Source of the DNA: an uncultured Acidobacteriota bacterium | Lineage (GTDB): Bacteria; Acidobacteriota; Terriglobia; Terriglobales; Acidobacteriaceae | DNA length: 43,130 nucleotides | Assembly: GCA_903873705.1 (NCBI GenBank) | Contig: CAIQPK010000089.1 | Location: 1 to 43,130 of the forward strand | Reading direction: 5' to 3' | In this document: positions 25,788 through 35,644 of the stretch, in pieces | How the letters are laid out: each line of letters starts with the position of its first letter | Position numbering within the stretch: position 1 is the first letter of the stretch | The notes under the pieces: model-generated | What the model was told of the DNA's origin: nothing | Seen by the model: the letters and a program-made list of their open reading frames with translations, nothing else | The model's database searches: none | Program-made: the position numbers and the translations under genes

Positions 25788-26315
25788 TCATGGCTTGAGG
25801 AAGGCGGATGCGGCGGCGGGTAGCGGCTTATCAGCTGCGGAGAGCAGGAGGCTGACCTGCCACATATCATTTTCGGAGAGAATCTTTTGATAGGCCGGCA
25901 TGCCGGTGAGGCGGATGCCGTTCTTTACCCTCCAATAAGTTTCGCCGACGGGGTCGTCGCTGACGCCGACTACGCCGTTCTTATGCTTCGCCCATAGCTG
26001 CGGGGTGCTGGGGTACATGGTCTTTCCGGTGGCAGAAGGTTTGCCCGGGTAGCCATGGCAGAAGGCGCACTCGCGCTGATAGATTTCGGCGCCGTGGGTG
26101 AGTACCTCTTCGTTGATGGCGATCGGCGCGCTGGCGGGCATTTCGCTCTTGATGCGCGCCCGTAGGGGAACCTTGACAATCTTTGCTTCAAAGGGAAAGG
26201 GAGCGTCCGTGGTAGCTACAGGCGGCTTGCCGTATGTGAGGTAGAGGAACGCGACGACAGGAATCAGGAGCAGGCCTGCCAGAAAGCTGATGACAACGAG
26301 TACGGCACGGTTCAT
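25788..26315 (-). CDS. Membrane-anchored monohaem cytochrome c
   Basis: 175 residues. The ATG at 26315 has GGAG six bases upstream; a GTG at 26327 is possible. An uncleaved-looking N-terminal helix (AVLVVISFLAGLLLIPVVAF) is followed by one class I cytochrome domain with CAFCH (Cys83, Cys86, His87) and probable axial Met139 in LTGMPAY. It converges on the oxidase operon with a 12-bp gap and is a plausible electron donor to subunit II. Confidence 0.9.
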   Translation of the reverse strand: MNRAVLVVISFLAGLLLIPVVAFLYLTYGKPPVATTDAPFPFEAKIVKVPLRARIKSEMPASAPIAINEEVLTHGAEIYQRECAFCHGYPGKPSATGKTMYPSTPQLWAKHKNGVVGVSDDPVGETYWRVKNGIRLTGMPAYQKILSENDMWQVSLLLSAADKPLPAAASAFLKP

Positions 26316-26484
26316 TGATCTCTCCACGGGACGGGGTGTTGAAGCCAGATATAACGATGTGAGATGACGGAAGCGTAACCCCTGGGTGACGAATAATTCA
26401 TGTTTCCCTGATGTTTTTGCGCCGGAGTAAACAAGGTCGCTCTACACATCTATTGACGCTGCTTTGATGATCTAAGATCGCATC

Positions 26485-27162
26485 ATGCGGGTGCTTTTAG
26501 TTGAAGATGAAGTGGAGATTCGCAGCTTTCTGGAGCGGTCGCTCACTGAGGCTGGGTATCAGGTTGAGGTTGCGCCGGATGGGGCGACGGCGGAAGAACT
26601 CGCGGTGGAGGGCTCACATGATGCCCTGATCGTCGACCTGGGCCTGCCGGATGTGGACGGGATTACGCTGATTCTGCGACTGCGGCAGCTCGGTGTAAAG
26701 GCGCCGGTGATGATTCTTTCCGCGCGGCGAACGGTGGACGACCGCGTGCGGGGGTTGGAACAGGGCGGCGACGATTATCTGACTAAGCCCTTTGCGCTGG
26801 CGGAGCTGCTGGCGCGGTTGCGCAACCTGCTGCGCCGTCATGGCTCGGGGGGGAATCCGTCAACGCGGCTGCGGGTGATGGACCTGGAGCTGGACCTGTT
26901 GCGGCGCGAGGCTTCGCGGGGCGATGAGGCGTTGCAGTTGACGCCGCAGGAGTTTGTGCTGCTGGAGTACCTTTGCCGGAATGCCGGGCGTGTGGTGACG
27001 CGGTCGATGATTCTTGACCAGGTGTGGGGTATGCGCATCCAACCGGATACGAATGTTATTGATGTGCATATCTATCGTCTGCGTGGCAAGGTAGATACTG
27101 CAGGGCACGAGCCGTTGATCAAGACGCTACGAGGTGTAGGTTATGTCCTCAAAGATCGCTGA
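26485..27162 (+). CDS. OmpR-family two-component response regulator
   Basis: 225 residues. The receiver domain (1-115) has acidic Glu7/Asp8, phospho-acceptor Asp51 in LIVDLGLPDVDG, and the lysine in YLTKPF. The C-terminal winged-helix output domain ends VIDVHIYRLRGKVD and IKTLRGVGYVL, typical of OmpR/PhoB members. It overlaps the downstream kinase gene by 20 bp. No ribosome site is obvious before the ATG, and TAAGAT lies only 7 bp upstream. Confidence 0.95.
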   Translation: MRVLLVEDEVEIRSFLERSLTEAGYQVEVAPDGATAEELAVEGSHDALIVDLGLPDVDGITLILRLRQLGVKAPVMILSARRTVDDRVRGLEQGGDDYLTKPFALAELLARLRNLLRRHGSGGNPSTRLRVMDLELDLLRREASRGDEALQLTPQEFVLLEYLCRNAGRVVTRSMILDQVWGMRIQPDTNVIDVHIYRLRGKVDTAGHEPLIKTLRGVGYVLKDR

Positions 27163-28606
27163 GACACCGCTGCGCAGTGCGGCGTGGCGGATATCGCTAT
27201 GGGCCACGCTGGCGTTCGCGTTTGGGACGTTGCTGGTGTTCCTGATGCTGAACCGTTTTGTAGCGAACGACATTCAGCGACGGACGGACGCCTGGCTGAC
27301 CGGCGAGGTGGAGTCGCTGGCGGAAATTTCAGAGCACACACCGAAGGACCAGCGCTACGCGCGCATTTTGAGCGAAGCGGCGGAGCTGGCCAGCAAAGAA
27401 GTGCCCAACCGGACGCGGTCGCACACCGTGGGAAATGATTCGGTTTTCTTCGCGGAAGAAGCGCGCGATGGCGCGCTGCTGCTCTGGGTAGGTACGGGGA
27501 CGGGCAAGGCGAACCTTGAAGCTGTGCACGGCGCGCACCTGGAACCAGATACGGCGACGGATGTCCACATTGACGGGTATAAAGTACCGTTCCGCGTTGC
27601 CATGGTCCCAACGGATGAGGGCGGGCATATTTACCTGGGCGTGTCGCAGCGCGACGAGCGGCGGGTGCTGGAAAATCTGGCGTGGCGTTTTCTTGCGCTG
27701 GGGCTGGTGATTGTCCTTATCGGATTCGTCATCGTTTTCTATACGACGCGACGCATGCTGACTGCAGTTCGCGAGATTACGGAAGCAGCGTCGCGCATCG
27801 GGCAATCGGATTTGAGCAGCCGGGTGCCGACCGTTACGAGTAATGACGAGGTCGGGCAGCTGGCACTCACTCTCAATCGTATGCTGGACCGGATTGAGAA
27901 CTCGATGCACCAGTTGCACACGATTACCAATTCGCTGGCGCACGATCTGCGCAGTCCGCTGACAGCGATTCGCGGCAAGCTGGAGATGTCTCTTTCATCT
28001 GCGAATTCCGGTGAACAGATGGAACCGATTGTTTCGGCGATCGATGAGCTGGATCGCTTGTCGGAGTTTTTGAATACGTCGCTGGATGTGGCCGAAGCGC
28101 GAGCCGATGCGCTGAGACTGAGCCGCTCGGACGTGGATATGGAAGAGGTACTACGGGCAATGATCGGGCTGTATGAACCTTCGATGTCGGATAAGGGGCT
28201 GAAGATCAGTCTGCATAATGGAGAGCCGGTCCATGTGTTCGTTGATCCGGCGCTGGTGCACCGGTTGGTGGCGAACCTGCTGGACAACGAGCTGCGGCAC
28301 CTTGTTGCGGGGAGTTCGGTGACCGTGTCGTTGCGGAGCGAAGATGATGCCGCGGTACTGACCGTGGAGGACGATGGTTCGGGCTTTGCGAAAGAGATTA
28401 AGGATCGCCTATTCGAGCGTGGGGTGAAGGGCCAGGCGTCGCCGGGGCACGGCCTGGGGCTGGCCTTCGTTGAGGCCGTAGCACGCGCCCATGGGGGAAG
28501 CGTGACGGCGGCAAACGGCGCTAACGGCGGAGCGCGGCTGGAGGTGAGGCTGCCGCTGGCGGTTCAGCCCGTGGAAGTGGAGCCGATGATGGTGTCGGCT
28601 GACTGA
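27143..28606 (+). CDS. Membrane sensor histidine kinase, partner of the OmpR-type regulator
   Basis: 487 residues. Two membrane helices (about 18-38 and 184-201) flank a periplasmic sensor of about 145 residues with no recognised fold. HAMP follows (about 203-255), then the DHp helix with phospho-acceptor His267 (SLAHDLRSPL) and an ATPase domain with N-box Asn382, DDGSGF and GHGLGL. The input is unknown. The neighbouring oxidase and cytochrome c genes allow, but do not prove, control of respiration. Confidence 0.95.
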   Translation: MSSKIAETPLRSAAWRISLWATLAFAFGTLLVFLMLNRFVANDIQRRTDAWLTGEVESLAEISEHTPKDQRYARILSEAAELASKEVPNRTRSHTVGNDSVFFAEEARDGALLLWVGTGTGKANLEAVHGAHLEPDTATDVHIDGYKVPFRVAMVPTDEGGHIYLGVSQRDERRVLENLAWRFLALGLVIVLIGFVIVFYTTRRMLTAVREITEAASRIGQSDLSSRVPTVTSNDEVGQLALTLNRMLDRIENSMHQLHTITNSLAHDLRSPLTAIRGKLEMSLSSANSGEQMEPIVSAIDELDRLSEFLNTSLDVAEARADALRLSRSDVDMEEVLRAMIGLYEPSMSDKGLKISLHNGEPVHVFVDPALVHRLVANLLDNELRHLVAGSSVTVSLRSEDDAAVLTVEDDGSGFAKEIKDRLFERGVKGQASPGHGLGLAFVEAVARAHGGSVTAANGANGGARLEVRLPLAVQPVEVEPMMVSAD

Positions 28607-28607
28607 G

Positions 28608-29507
28608 TCAGCGGCGCTTGAGGGCTTCGAGCTCGTCGAGGGTGCGGGGCCAGTCTTTGCCGAGCAGGCGTGAGAGGCTGCGGTCGGCGAGGACCTTTCC
28701 GCCGGTCTGGCAGGTGGGGCAGTAGTTGGTTTCGTTGTCCGCATAGCGGATGCGCTGGATCGGTGAGCCGCATGTGGGGCAGGGCGCGCCGAAGCGGCCA
28801 TGGACGGCCATGTCCTTGCGGAAGGCTGTTACCTTTTCAGGGAAAGCGGCAGAGGCTTCGGATTGAAGGCGGTCGATCCAGAGCTGGAGCGTGGTGCGGG
28901 TGGCGTTGAAGAGGCGATGCCATTCTTTTTCGGTGAGCTTGTGGGTCTGGGTGATGGGCGAAAGCTGCGCGGTGTGCAGGATCTCGTCGGAGTAGGCATT
29001 GCCGATGCCGCTGAGGATGCGGGGATCGGTGAGGGCGCGCTTGAGAGTGCGGTTCTCAGCTGTGAGCGCGGCGCGGAAAGTGGCGAGGTCGATGGAGAAG
29101 ACGTCAATGCCGCCGGGGTCGATGGCGTGCAGGGCCTCCTCGCCGTGTACGAGGTAGAGGGAGGCGCGACGCTTGGAGCCGGCTTCGGTGAGGACGAGGG
29201 AGCCGGTGGGGAAGTCGAAGGCGGCGAGGTTGTTGCGGCCGCCGAGCTTCGCGCCGAGCGCACGCCAGTGCAGACGGCCGGCGATCATGAGGTGCAGGAC
29301 CAGCCAGAGGTCCCCGTCGAAGCCGAAGGCGATGCGTTTGCCGATGCGGCGGAGTTCGTGGACGGGAAGGCCTTCGATACTGGCGATGGGAGGCTGAACG
29401 GTTCGCAGGAGAAAGGGGCTGGCGATGCGTACGTGCTCGATCGGCTGGTTGAGGATGCGCGGTGAGAGCGCGCTGATGTAGGCGGCGATGTCGGGGAGTT
29501 CGGGCAT
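28608..29507 (-). CDS. Fpg/Nei-family DNA glycosylase/AP lyase
   Basis: 299 residues. The N-terminus PELP supplies the catalytic Pro2 and Glu3. The sequence then reads PELPDIAAYI rather than the usual PELPEVE. The conserved lysine region (RRIGKRIAFGF), the helix-two-turn-helix (LTDPRILSGIGNAYSDEILH) and the C-terminal zinc finger (CPTC and CPTC, 18 residues apart) are present, so it should be active in base-excision repair of oxidised bases. Fpg versus Nei cannot be settled by eye. It is 12 bp downstream of rfbD, and its stop codon abuts the kinase gene on the other strand. Confidence 0.92.
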   Translation of the reverse strand: MPELPDIAAYISALSPRILNQPIEHVRIASPFLLRTVQPPIASIEGLPVHELRRIGKRIAFGFDGDLWLVLHLMIAGRLHWRALGAKLGGRNNLAAFDFPTGSLVLTEAGSKRRASLYLVHGEEALHAIDPGGIDVFSIDLATFRAALTAENRTLKRALTDPRILSGIGNAYSDEILHTAQLSPITQTHKLTEKEWHRLFNATRTTLQLWIDRLQSEASAAFPEKVTAFRKDMAVHGRFGAPCPTCGSPIQRIRYADNETNYCPTCQTGGKVLADRSLSRLLGKDWPRTLDELEALKRR

Positions 29508-29519
29508 CGTGCAGATAGA

Positions 29520-30446
29520 TTATGCGAGTTCGTCGAGAACCTGGTGCAGGGAGTTGTGCCAGTCCATCATGTTGTAGTTGAACGTGCGGTCGAGTTTGCT
29601 GCAATCGAGGCGGGAGTTGAGGGGACGTGCGGCTGGTGTGGGGTACTCTGCGGTGGTGATGGGGATAATGGTGGCGAGGTTTATCGAGGGGTCGCGTTCG
29701 GCGAGTTGGCGCAGGGCTTCGGTGGCGAAGCCTGCCCATGTGGTTTCACCGCTGCCGGCAGCGTGGTAGATGCCGCGGTGATAGCGGGCGGCGTAGATGA
29801 GCCGCACGGGCTCGGTGGCGGCTTCGTGTTCGATCTGCGCAATGACGTGGGCGATGAGACTGGCGAGGTCGCGGCTCCAGGTGGGAGCGCCGTGCTGGTC
29901 GGCTACGATGCGGAGTTGGTCGCGTTCGTGGGCCAGCTTGAGGAACGTGCGGAGGAAGTTCTTTCCGGTTGCGCCGTAGACCCAGCTAGTGCGGAAGATA
30001 AGGGAGCCACGGCAGCTTTGGCGCAAGGCGCTTTCGCCGGCAAGTTTGCTGGCGCCGTAGACATTGAGTGGAGCGGTGGGGTCGGTTTCGAGATAGGGTG
30101 TTGCGTTGGTGCCATCGAAGACGTAGTCGGTGGAGAAGTGGATGACGGGAGCGTCGATGGCTTCGGCCTCTTCACCTATGATGCCGGGGGCTTCGGCGTT
30201 GATGGCGTGAGCAAGTGCAGGTTCGGACTCGGCTTGGTCGACGGCGGTATAGGCGGCGGCGTTGACGATCCAGCGGGGCTGGAGGGCGCGGATGCAGCGG
30301 CGGATGGATGCGTCGCTGCTGAGGTCGAGCTCGGCGCGGGTGGGAGCGACGACGTCGCCCAGAGGTTCAAGTGCGCGGACTAATTGACTGCCGACCTGGC
30401 CGCTTGCGCCGGTGACGAGGATGCGGGAGAACAAGTGAGACGGCAA
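29520..30446 (-). CDS. rfbD: dTDP-4-dehydrorhamnose reductase
   Basis: 308 residues. It carries out the last step of dTDP-L-rhamnose synthesis, NADPH reduction of dTDP-4-keto-rhamnose. It has the Rossmann motif TGASGQVGSQL, NAAAYTAVDQAE, STDYVFDG and the catalytic tyrosine/lysine in YGASKLAGE. The start is a TTG at 30446 only two bases after the rfbA stop; a TTG at 30434 is possible. It belongs to the rfbB-rfbA-rfbD operon. Confidence 0.95.
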   Translation of the reverse strand: MPSHLFSRILVTGASGQVGSQLVRALEPLGDVVAPTRAELDLSSDASIRRCIRALQPRWIVNAAAYTAVDQAESEPALAHAINAEAPGIIGEEAEAIDAPVIHFSTDYVFDGTNATPYLETDPTAPLNVYGASKLAGESALRQSCRGSLIFRTSWVYGATGKNFLRTFLKLAHERDQLRIVADQHGAPTWSRDLASLIAHVIAQIEHEAATEPVRLIYAARYHRGIYHAAGSGETTWAGFATEALRQLAERDPSINLATIIPITTAEYPTPAARPLNSRLDCSKLDRTFNYNMMDWHNSLHQVLDELA

Positions 30447-30448
30447 AA

Positions 30449-31324
30449 CTAGTACACCTTTTCTTCGAGTAAACGCAGGAGGTATTGGCCGTAACTGCTC
30501 TTGCCGATGGTATGCGCCAGGGCGCGGAGTTGCTCGGCGTCGATGAAGTTCTGGCGGAAGGCGATCTCCTCAGGGCAGGCGACCTTGAGGCCCTGGCGGC
30601 GCTCGATGGTCTGGATGAAGTTGGAGGCTTCGAGTAAAGAGTCGTGAGTGCCGGTATCGAGCCAGGCCAGGCCGCGGCCGAGGATTTGTGTGCGGAGCTC
30701 GCCGCGGTTGAGGTACCAGGAGTTGACGTCGGTGATTTCGAGCTCGCCGCGCGGCGATGGTTTGAGGTTTCGAGCGACGTCGACAACGCGGGCGTCATAG
30801 AAATAGATACCGGTGACGGCGTAGCGCGACTTGGGCTTGAGGGGCTTTTCTTCAAGCGAGATGGCGCGTCCTTCGTCGTTGAACTCGACTACGCCGTAGT
30901 GTTGGGGATCGTTCACGGCGTAGGCGAACACGGTGGCGCCGGTGGTTTGCATGGCGGCCTCGCGGAGTGTTTTCGCGAAGTCGTGTCCGTAGAAGATATT
31001 GTCACCAAGGACGAGACAGCAGCCTTCGCCGGCGAGAAAATCTTCGCCGATGATGAAGGCCTGCGCCAGGCCGTCGGGCGACGGCTGGATGGCGTACTGG
31101 AGCGTGAGGCCCCACTGGGTGCCGTCGCCGAGGAGCTGCTCAAAGCGCGAGGTGTCGGCGGGTGTGGAGATGATGAGGATATCGCGAATGCCCGCGAGCA
31201 TGAGCACAGAGAGTGGGTAATAAATCATTGGCTTGTCATAGACAGGCAGCAGTTGCTTGGAGACTGCCTGCGTTACGGGATGCAGGCGTGTGCCGGAGCC
31301 GCCGGCGAGGATGATGCCCTTCAT
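30449..31324 (-). CDS. rfbA: Glucose-1-phosphate thymidylyltransferase
   Basis: 291 residues from the ATG at 31324, which overlaps the rfbB stop codon as ATGA. It makes dTDP-glucose from dTTP and glucose 1-phosphate. Signatures are the nucleotide-binding [49 protein letters not shown]-equivalent [16 protein letters not shown] and [12 protein letters not shown]. The length is typical. Confidence 0.97.
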   Translation of the reverse strand: MKGIILAGGSGTRLHPVTQAVSKQLLPVYDKPMIYYPLSVLMLAGIRDILIISTPADTSRFEQLLGDGTQWGLTLQYAIQPSPDGLAQAFIIGEDFLAGEGCCLVLGDNIFYGHDFAKTLREAAMQTTGATVFAYAVNDPQHYGVVEFNDEGRAISLEEKPLKPKSRYAVTGIYFYDARVVDVARNLKPSPRGELEITDVNSWYLNRGELRTQILGRGLAWLDTGTHDSLLEASNFIQTIERRQGLKVACPEEIAFRQNFIDAEQLRALAHTIGKSSYGQYLLRLLEEKVY

Positions 31325-32427
31325 CTTGCACCTGCTTCTGCGAGATGGGCGCGGGTGGCGTAGTTGCTTTGGATCCAGTGCTGATAGGCACCGCTGCTGA
31401 CGCTTTCGATCCAGTTGGGATTCGCGAGATACCACTGCACTGTTTTGCGGAGCCCGGTTTCGAAGGTCTCAGTCGCGCGCCAGTGGAGTTCGGACTCGAT
31501 CTTGCGGGCGTCGATGGCGTAGCGGCGGTCGTGGCCGGGGCGATCCTGGACGAAGCGGATGAGCTGGGCGTGGGGTTCGTGCGGTGAGCCGAGGCAAAGT
31601 GCGTCCAGCAGCGCGCATAAGTTTTCGACTACCGCAAGATTGCTGCGCTGGTTGCCGCCGCCGACGTTGTAGGTTTCGCCGATGCGTCCGCTGGCGAGGA
31701 CGGTGCGGATAGCGCTGCAGTGGTCGGTGACGTACAGCCAATCGCGTATTTGCTGGCCGTCGCCATAGACGGGAAGCGGCTGGCCCTGGAGGGCGTTGGA
31801 GATGATGAGCGGGATGAGTTTTTCGGGGAACTGGAAGGGGCCGTAGTTGTTGGAGCAGTTGGTGATGATGGCGGGCAGGCCGTAGGTGTGGACCCAGGCA
31901 CGGACGAGGTGGTCGGATGAGGCCTTGGAGGCGGCGTAGGGCGAATTGGGGGCGAAGGGAGTGTTCTCGTGGAAGGCGGGGGCTTCGGGGGAGAGCGTGC
32001 CGTAGACCTCGTCGGTGGAGACGTGGAGAAAGCGGAAGCGGTCGCGTTCGTCGCCGGTGAGTTGGTTGTAGTGGTCGCGGGCGCAGCGGAGGAGGTTGAA
32101 GGTGCCTTCGATGTTGGTGCGGAGGAAGGCTTCGGGGCCGACAATGGAGCGGTCGACGTGGCTCTCGGCGGCGAAGTGGACGATGGCGTTGGGGCGGTAG
32201 TCGGCGAGGAGGCGGGTGACGATATCACGGTCGCAGATGTCGCCCAGGACGAGCTTGTAGTCATCGCGGTGCTGGATAGAGGCGAGGTTGGCGGGATTGC
32301 CGGCGTAGGTGAGCAGGTCGAGGTTGAGGACGCCCGCGGGCTGGCCGGTGGCGAACCAGTCGAGGATGAAGTTGGAGCCGATGAAGCCGGCGCCGCCCGT
32401 GACGAGGATCCAGTTGCTGGTGCTCAA
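31321..32427 (-). CDS. rfbB: dTDP-glucose 4,6-dehydratase
   Basis: 368 residues from a TTG at 32427 with AGGAG five to six bases upstream; the longer open frame upstream is shadow coding of gcdH. It converts dTDP-glucose to dTDP-4-keto-6-deoxyglucose. Motifs are [11 protein letters not shown] (NAD binding), [10 protein letters not shown], the catalytic STDEVYG and [12 protein letters not shown], and [14 protein letters not shown]. It is the first gene of the rhamnose operon. The epimerase rfbC is not in this cluster. Confidence 0.96.
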   Translation of the reverse strand: MSTSNWILVTGGAGFIGSNFILDWFATGQPAGVLNLDLLTYAGNPANLASIQHRDDYKLVLGDICDRDIVTRLLADYRPNAIVHFAAESHVDRSIVGPEAFLRTNIEGTFNLLRCARDHYNQLTGDERDRFRFLHVSTDEVYGTLSPEAPAFHENTPFAPNSPYAASKASSDHLVRAWVHTYGLPAIITNCSNNYGPFQFPEKLIPLIISNALQGQPLPVYGDGQQIRDWLYVTDHCSAIRTVLASGRIGETYNVGGGNQRSNLAVVENLCALLDALCLGSPHEPHAQLIRFVQDRPGHDRRYAIDARKIESELHWRATETFETGLRKTVQWYLANPNWIESVSSGAYQHWIQSNYATRAHLAEAGAR

Positions 32428-32479
32428 GAGTGCTCCTGCCTGCTTTGGATATTGTAACGAGGACGAGCAGGTGGACGTG

Positions 32480-33673
32480 CTAGGAGAAGGCTTGTATGCC
32501 GGTGATGGCGCGGCCCAGGACGAGGCCGTGAATGTCGTAGGTGCCTTCGTAGGTGTTGACCGACTCGAGGTTCTGGGCGTGGCGCATGACGTGGAACTCG
32601 GCGGTGATGCCGTTGCCGCCGTGGATATCGCGGGCTGCGCGGGCGATGTCGAGGGCCTTGCCGCAGTTGTTGCGTTTGAGGAGCGAGATGAGTTCCGGGG
32701 TTTCGCGCTGTGTGTCGAAGAGTTGACCCAACCGCAGGGCGCCCTGAAGGCCGAGAGCGATTTCGGTTTCCATGTTAGCGAGCTTGGTTTGAATGAGTTG
32801 GGTAGCGGCAAGCGGGCGGTTGAATTGTTTGCGGTCTAGCGCGTACTGACGGGCGCGGTTGAAGCAGTCTTCGGCGGCTCCCATGACGCCCCAGCAGATG
32901 CCAAAGCGGGCGCGGTTGAGGCAGCCGAAGGGGCCGGAGAGGCCGCTGGCGTTGGGGAGGAGAGCGTCAGCGGAGACTTCGACGTCGCGCATGACGATTT
33001 CGCCGGTGATCGAAGCGCGGAGGGAGAGCTTGTTTTCGATCTTGGGGGCGGTGAGGCCGGGGGTACCCTTGTCGAGGATGAAGCCGCGGATGATGTTGTC
33101 AAGCCTGGCCCAGATGACGAAGACGTCGGCGATGGGCGAGTTGCTGATCCACGTCTTGTTGCCGTTGAGGCGGTAGCCGTCGGGAGTGGCGACGGCGGTG
33201 GTGGTCATGGAGCCGGGGTCGGAGCCGGCGTTGGGTTCGGTGAGGCCGAAGCAGCCGATGAGGTTTCCGGCGGCGAGGCCGGGAAGGTACTTCTGGCGCT
33301 GGGCCTCGCTGCCGTAGGCGTAGATCGGGTGCATGACGAGGGAGGACTGGACGCTGAGCATGGAGCGGAAGCCGGAGTCGACGCGCTCTACCTCGCGGGC
33401 GATGAGGCCGTAGCTGATGTATGAGGCTTCGGAACCGCCGTATTGCTCGGGCAGCGTGGGACCGAGGAGGCCGAGGGAGCCCATCTCGGTGAAGATGCTG
33501 GGGTCGGTGTGCTCGTCGCGGTTGGCGGCGATGACGCGGGGGAAGAGCTGCTCCTGTGCGTAGCGGCGGGCGGTGTCGCGGGTGAGGCGCTGCTCGTCGT
33601 CGAGCTGGGCGTCGAGGTCGAAGGGATCAGACCAGTTGAACTGGGGTTTGCGGGGTTTGTTGTTGGTCTTCAC
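32480..33673 (-). CDS. gcdH: Glutaryl-CoA dehydrogenase (acyl-CoA dehydrogenase family)
   Basis: 397 residues from the GTG at 33673; the start is uncertain because no good ribosome site is visible and a TTG lies further upstream. The FAD enzyme oxidises and decarboxylates glutaryl-CoA to crotonyl-CoA in lysine/tryptophan catabolism. [47 protein letters not shown] and the active-site glutamate in [20 protein letters not shown] are closest to glutaryl-CoA dehydrogenases. It lies 52 bp upstream of rfbB but is functionally unrelated. Confidence 0.88.
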   Translation of the reverse strand: MKTNNKPRKPQFNWSDPFDLDAQLDDEQRLTRDTARRYAQEQLFPRVIAANRDEHTDPSIFTEMGSLGLLGPTLPEQYGGSEASYISYGLIAREVERVDSGFRSMLSVQSSLVMHPIYAYGSEAQRQKYLPGLAAGNLIGCFGLTEPNAGSDPGSMTTTAVATPDGYRLNGNKTWISNSPIADVFVIWARLDNIIRGFILDKGTPGLTAPKIENKLSLRASITGEIVMRDVEVSADALLPNASGLSGPFGCLNRARFGICWGVMGAAEDCFNRARQYALDRKQFNRPLAATQLIQTKLANMETEIALGLQGALRLGQLFDTQRETPELISLLKRNNCGKALDIARAARDIHGGNGITAEFHVMRHAQNLESVNTYEGTYDIHGLVLGRAITGIQAFS

Positions 33674-33831
33674 TATTTTCTGAGGATAAAGGAAATGAGG
33701 GCATAGGGTTTGTGACGGCTGCGGCTTTCTGTGGAGCAACCGGGTTGACAGCGGTGGTAGATTGACCAGAGGGCTGGTGATTCGGGCAGGGTGCCTGGAT
33801 GGTCCTCTTCGGCCCGGTGGAGGGTCCCCAT

Positions 33832-35511
33832 ATGATCCAGATTGATGACCTGAACAAAGTACCTATATTTGCTTGCCTGGACGATGCTCACAAGCAGCGG
33901 CTGGCGCAGACCGCTGCGGATGTTTACGTGCGCGAAGGCGAGTGGCTGATCCGCGAAGGCGATCCGGTGTGGTTTTTCGTGCTGATCGAGGGCGAACTCG
34001 AAGTGCTGAAAGAGTATGCGGGCATGGAGCGGTCGGTGAAGAAGTATGGCATTGGCGAGTTCTTTGGGGAGACGCCAATCCTGCTGGGGTCGGCGGCGCT
34101 GGCTTCGCTGCGGGCGACCCGGTTCTCGCGCGTGGTGCGGCTGGACAAGCTGCAGTTCAAGGAGCTTATTGACTCCTCGGAAGAGTGCAGCGCGATCATC
34201 ATGAAGACGATGTCGCAGCGTGTATCGATGATCCAGGATTACGTGCGGACCAACGATGCTACACGGGTGCTGGTGGTGGGGTCGCAGTATGACACTGATT
34301 GTCGGGACATTCGGCAGTTCCTTTCTATGAACCGGATTCCTTACCAGTGGCTGGACCGGGAACGCGAGCCGGAGCGGGTTCCGGCGTGTATTCCTGATCG
34401 CAACGGCGGGCCGTCGGTGGTGGTGGACCATGCGTTCTGCGTGGGCCAGCCGCCTACGGTGCGGAAGGTGGCGGAGGCGCTGGGTATTCGCACTACTCCG
34501 ACCAGGGAGCAGTACGATGTGGTGGTTGTGGGCGGCGGGCCGGCGGGGCTGGCGGCGGCGGTTTACGGGGCGTCTGAGGGCTTGTGCGTGCTGTTGGTAG
34601 AGAAGGCGGCGGCTGGCGGACAGGCGGGGACGTCGACGCGGATTGAGAACTACCTCGGGTTTCCGGGTGGGATCTCCGGGGATGAGTTGAGTGAGCGGGC
34701 GCTGCGGCAGGCCACGCGGTTTGGCGCGGAGATGGTGCTGACGCGCGAGGTGAAGAACGTTTATCCGATGCCGGCCAATGAGGGCGGCGGGTATTGCGTG
34801 GAGCTGGATGGCGGCGACCGGGTGAAGAGCAAGTCGGTGATTGTGGCTACCGGCGTGGACTGGCGGCGGCTGGAGGCGGAGAACATTGATCGGCTGCTGG
34901 GGCGCGGTGTGTTGTACGGCGCGGCTCGGACTGAGGCGTCGACGGTGATTGGCAAGGATATTTTTATCGTTGGCGGCGGTAACTCTGCCGGTCAGGCGGC
35001 GATGTACTTCTCGAGCTATGCGGCTTCGGTGACGCTGGTGGTGCGCGGGGCAGGGCTGGAGTCGAGTATGTCGGCTTACCTGATTGAGCAGATGAAGTCG
35101 AAGTGCAATGTTTCGGTTGAGCCGTTTACGCGGGTGGTGTCGGTGGGCGGTGACGACCACCTGGAGACGATCTGCACGCGGACCGGTGAGGATGCGCCGG
35201 TGCAGCGGAAGGCGGATGCGCTGTTCGTGATGATCGGCGCGGATGCGAGCACGAGCTGGCTGCCGGAGAATCTGCAGCGCGATGAGCGGGGCTACATCTG
35301 CACAGGACGCGATGTTTCTGACCTTCCGAACTGGCAGGGAAGGCGCACGCCGTTTCTGCTGGAGACCAACCTTCCGGGGTTCTTCTGCGCTGGCGATGTG
35401 CGGCATGATTCGATCAAGCGTGTGTCCAGCGGCGTGGGTGAGGGCAGCATGGCGATTGCGTTCGTGCACCAGTACCTGGCGCTTACGGCGGCGGAGCCGC
35501 TGGCTGTCTAG
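33832..35511 (+). CDS. cNMP-binding domain fused to thioredoxin-reductase-like flavoprotein lacking CxxC
   Basis: 559 residues. The ATG at 33832 has GGAGG eight bases upstream; an ATG at 33799 also exists. Residues about 5-115 form a CRP-type cyclic-nucleotide-binding domain ([23 protein letters not shown]). Residues 145-225 form a glutaredoxin/thioredoxin-like linker without a redox pair. The rest is a class II pyridine-nucleotide oxidoreductase with [48 protein letters not shown] and [21 protein letters not shown]. Where thioredoxin reductase has CATC this protein has GAAR (363-366), so it cannot reduce thioredoxin by the usual route. It probably acts as a ligand-gated NAD(P)H-flavin oxidoreductase. 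Confidence 0.9.
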   Translation: MIQIDDLNKVPIFACLDDAHKQRLAQTAADVYVREGEWLIREGDPVWFFVLIEGELEVLKEYAGMERSVKKYGIGEFFGETPILLGSAALASLRATRFSRVVRLDKLQFKELIDSSEECSAIIMKTMSQRVSMIQDYVRTNDATRVLVVGSQYDTDCRDIRQFLSMNRIPYQWLDREREPERVPACIPDRNGGPSVVVDHAFCVGQPPTVRKVAEALGIRTTPTREQYDVVVVGGGPAGLAAAVYGASEGLCVLLVEKAAAGGQAGTSTRIENYLGFPGGISGDELSERALRQATRFGAEMVLTREVKNVYPMPANEGGGYCVELDGGDRVKSKSVIVATGVDWRRLEAENIDRLLGRGVLYGAARTEASTVIGKDIFIVGGGNSAGQAAMYFSSYAASVTLVVRGAGLESSMSAYLIEQMKSKCNVSVEPFTRVVSVGGDDHLETICTRTGEDAPVQRKADALFVMIGADASTSWLPENLQRDERGYICTGRDVSDLPNWQGRRTPFLLETNLPGFFCAGDVRHDSIKRVSSGVGEGSMAIAFVHQYLALTAAEPLAV

Positions 35512-35522
35512 CCCCCGCCCCC

Positions 35523-35597
35523 CCAGACCTGATCTGCAAAATACTGATAATGCAGGGCCAGGTCTGGGCAGACCGGGGGTGGAATCTGCCCGGTCTG
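35523..35597 (+). terminator. Double hairpin downstream of the cNMP-flavoprotein gene
   Basis: Two consecutive stems are visible: CCAGACCTG (35523-35531) pairs with CAGGTCTGG (35559-35567), and CAGACCGGG (35569-35577) pairs with CCCGGTCTG (35589-35597). The CCAGACC and GGTCTGG motifs could also pair alternatively. There is no T-run, so termination is inferred from the position between converging genes. Confidence 0.5.
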
Positions 35598-35644
35598 GCG
35601 GCGAGAGAGTTTCGAGCGTGAGCGCGCTGAGCTCGTGAAGGGTT

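Noticed and set aside
26453-26485. Leaderless promoter for the OmpR-type regulator (TTGACG and TAAGAT just before the ATG)
   Set aside because: The spacer would be only 14 bp, too short for a standard sigma70 promoter. It was kept only as a remark in the gene entry.
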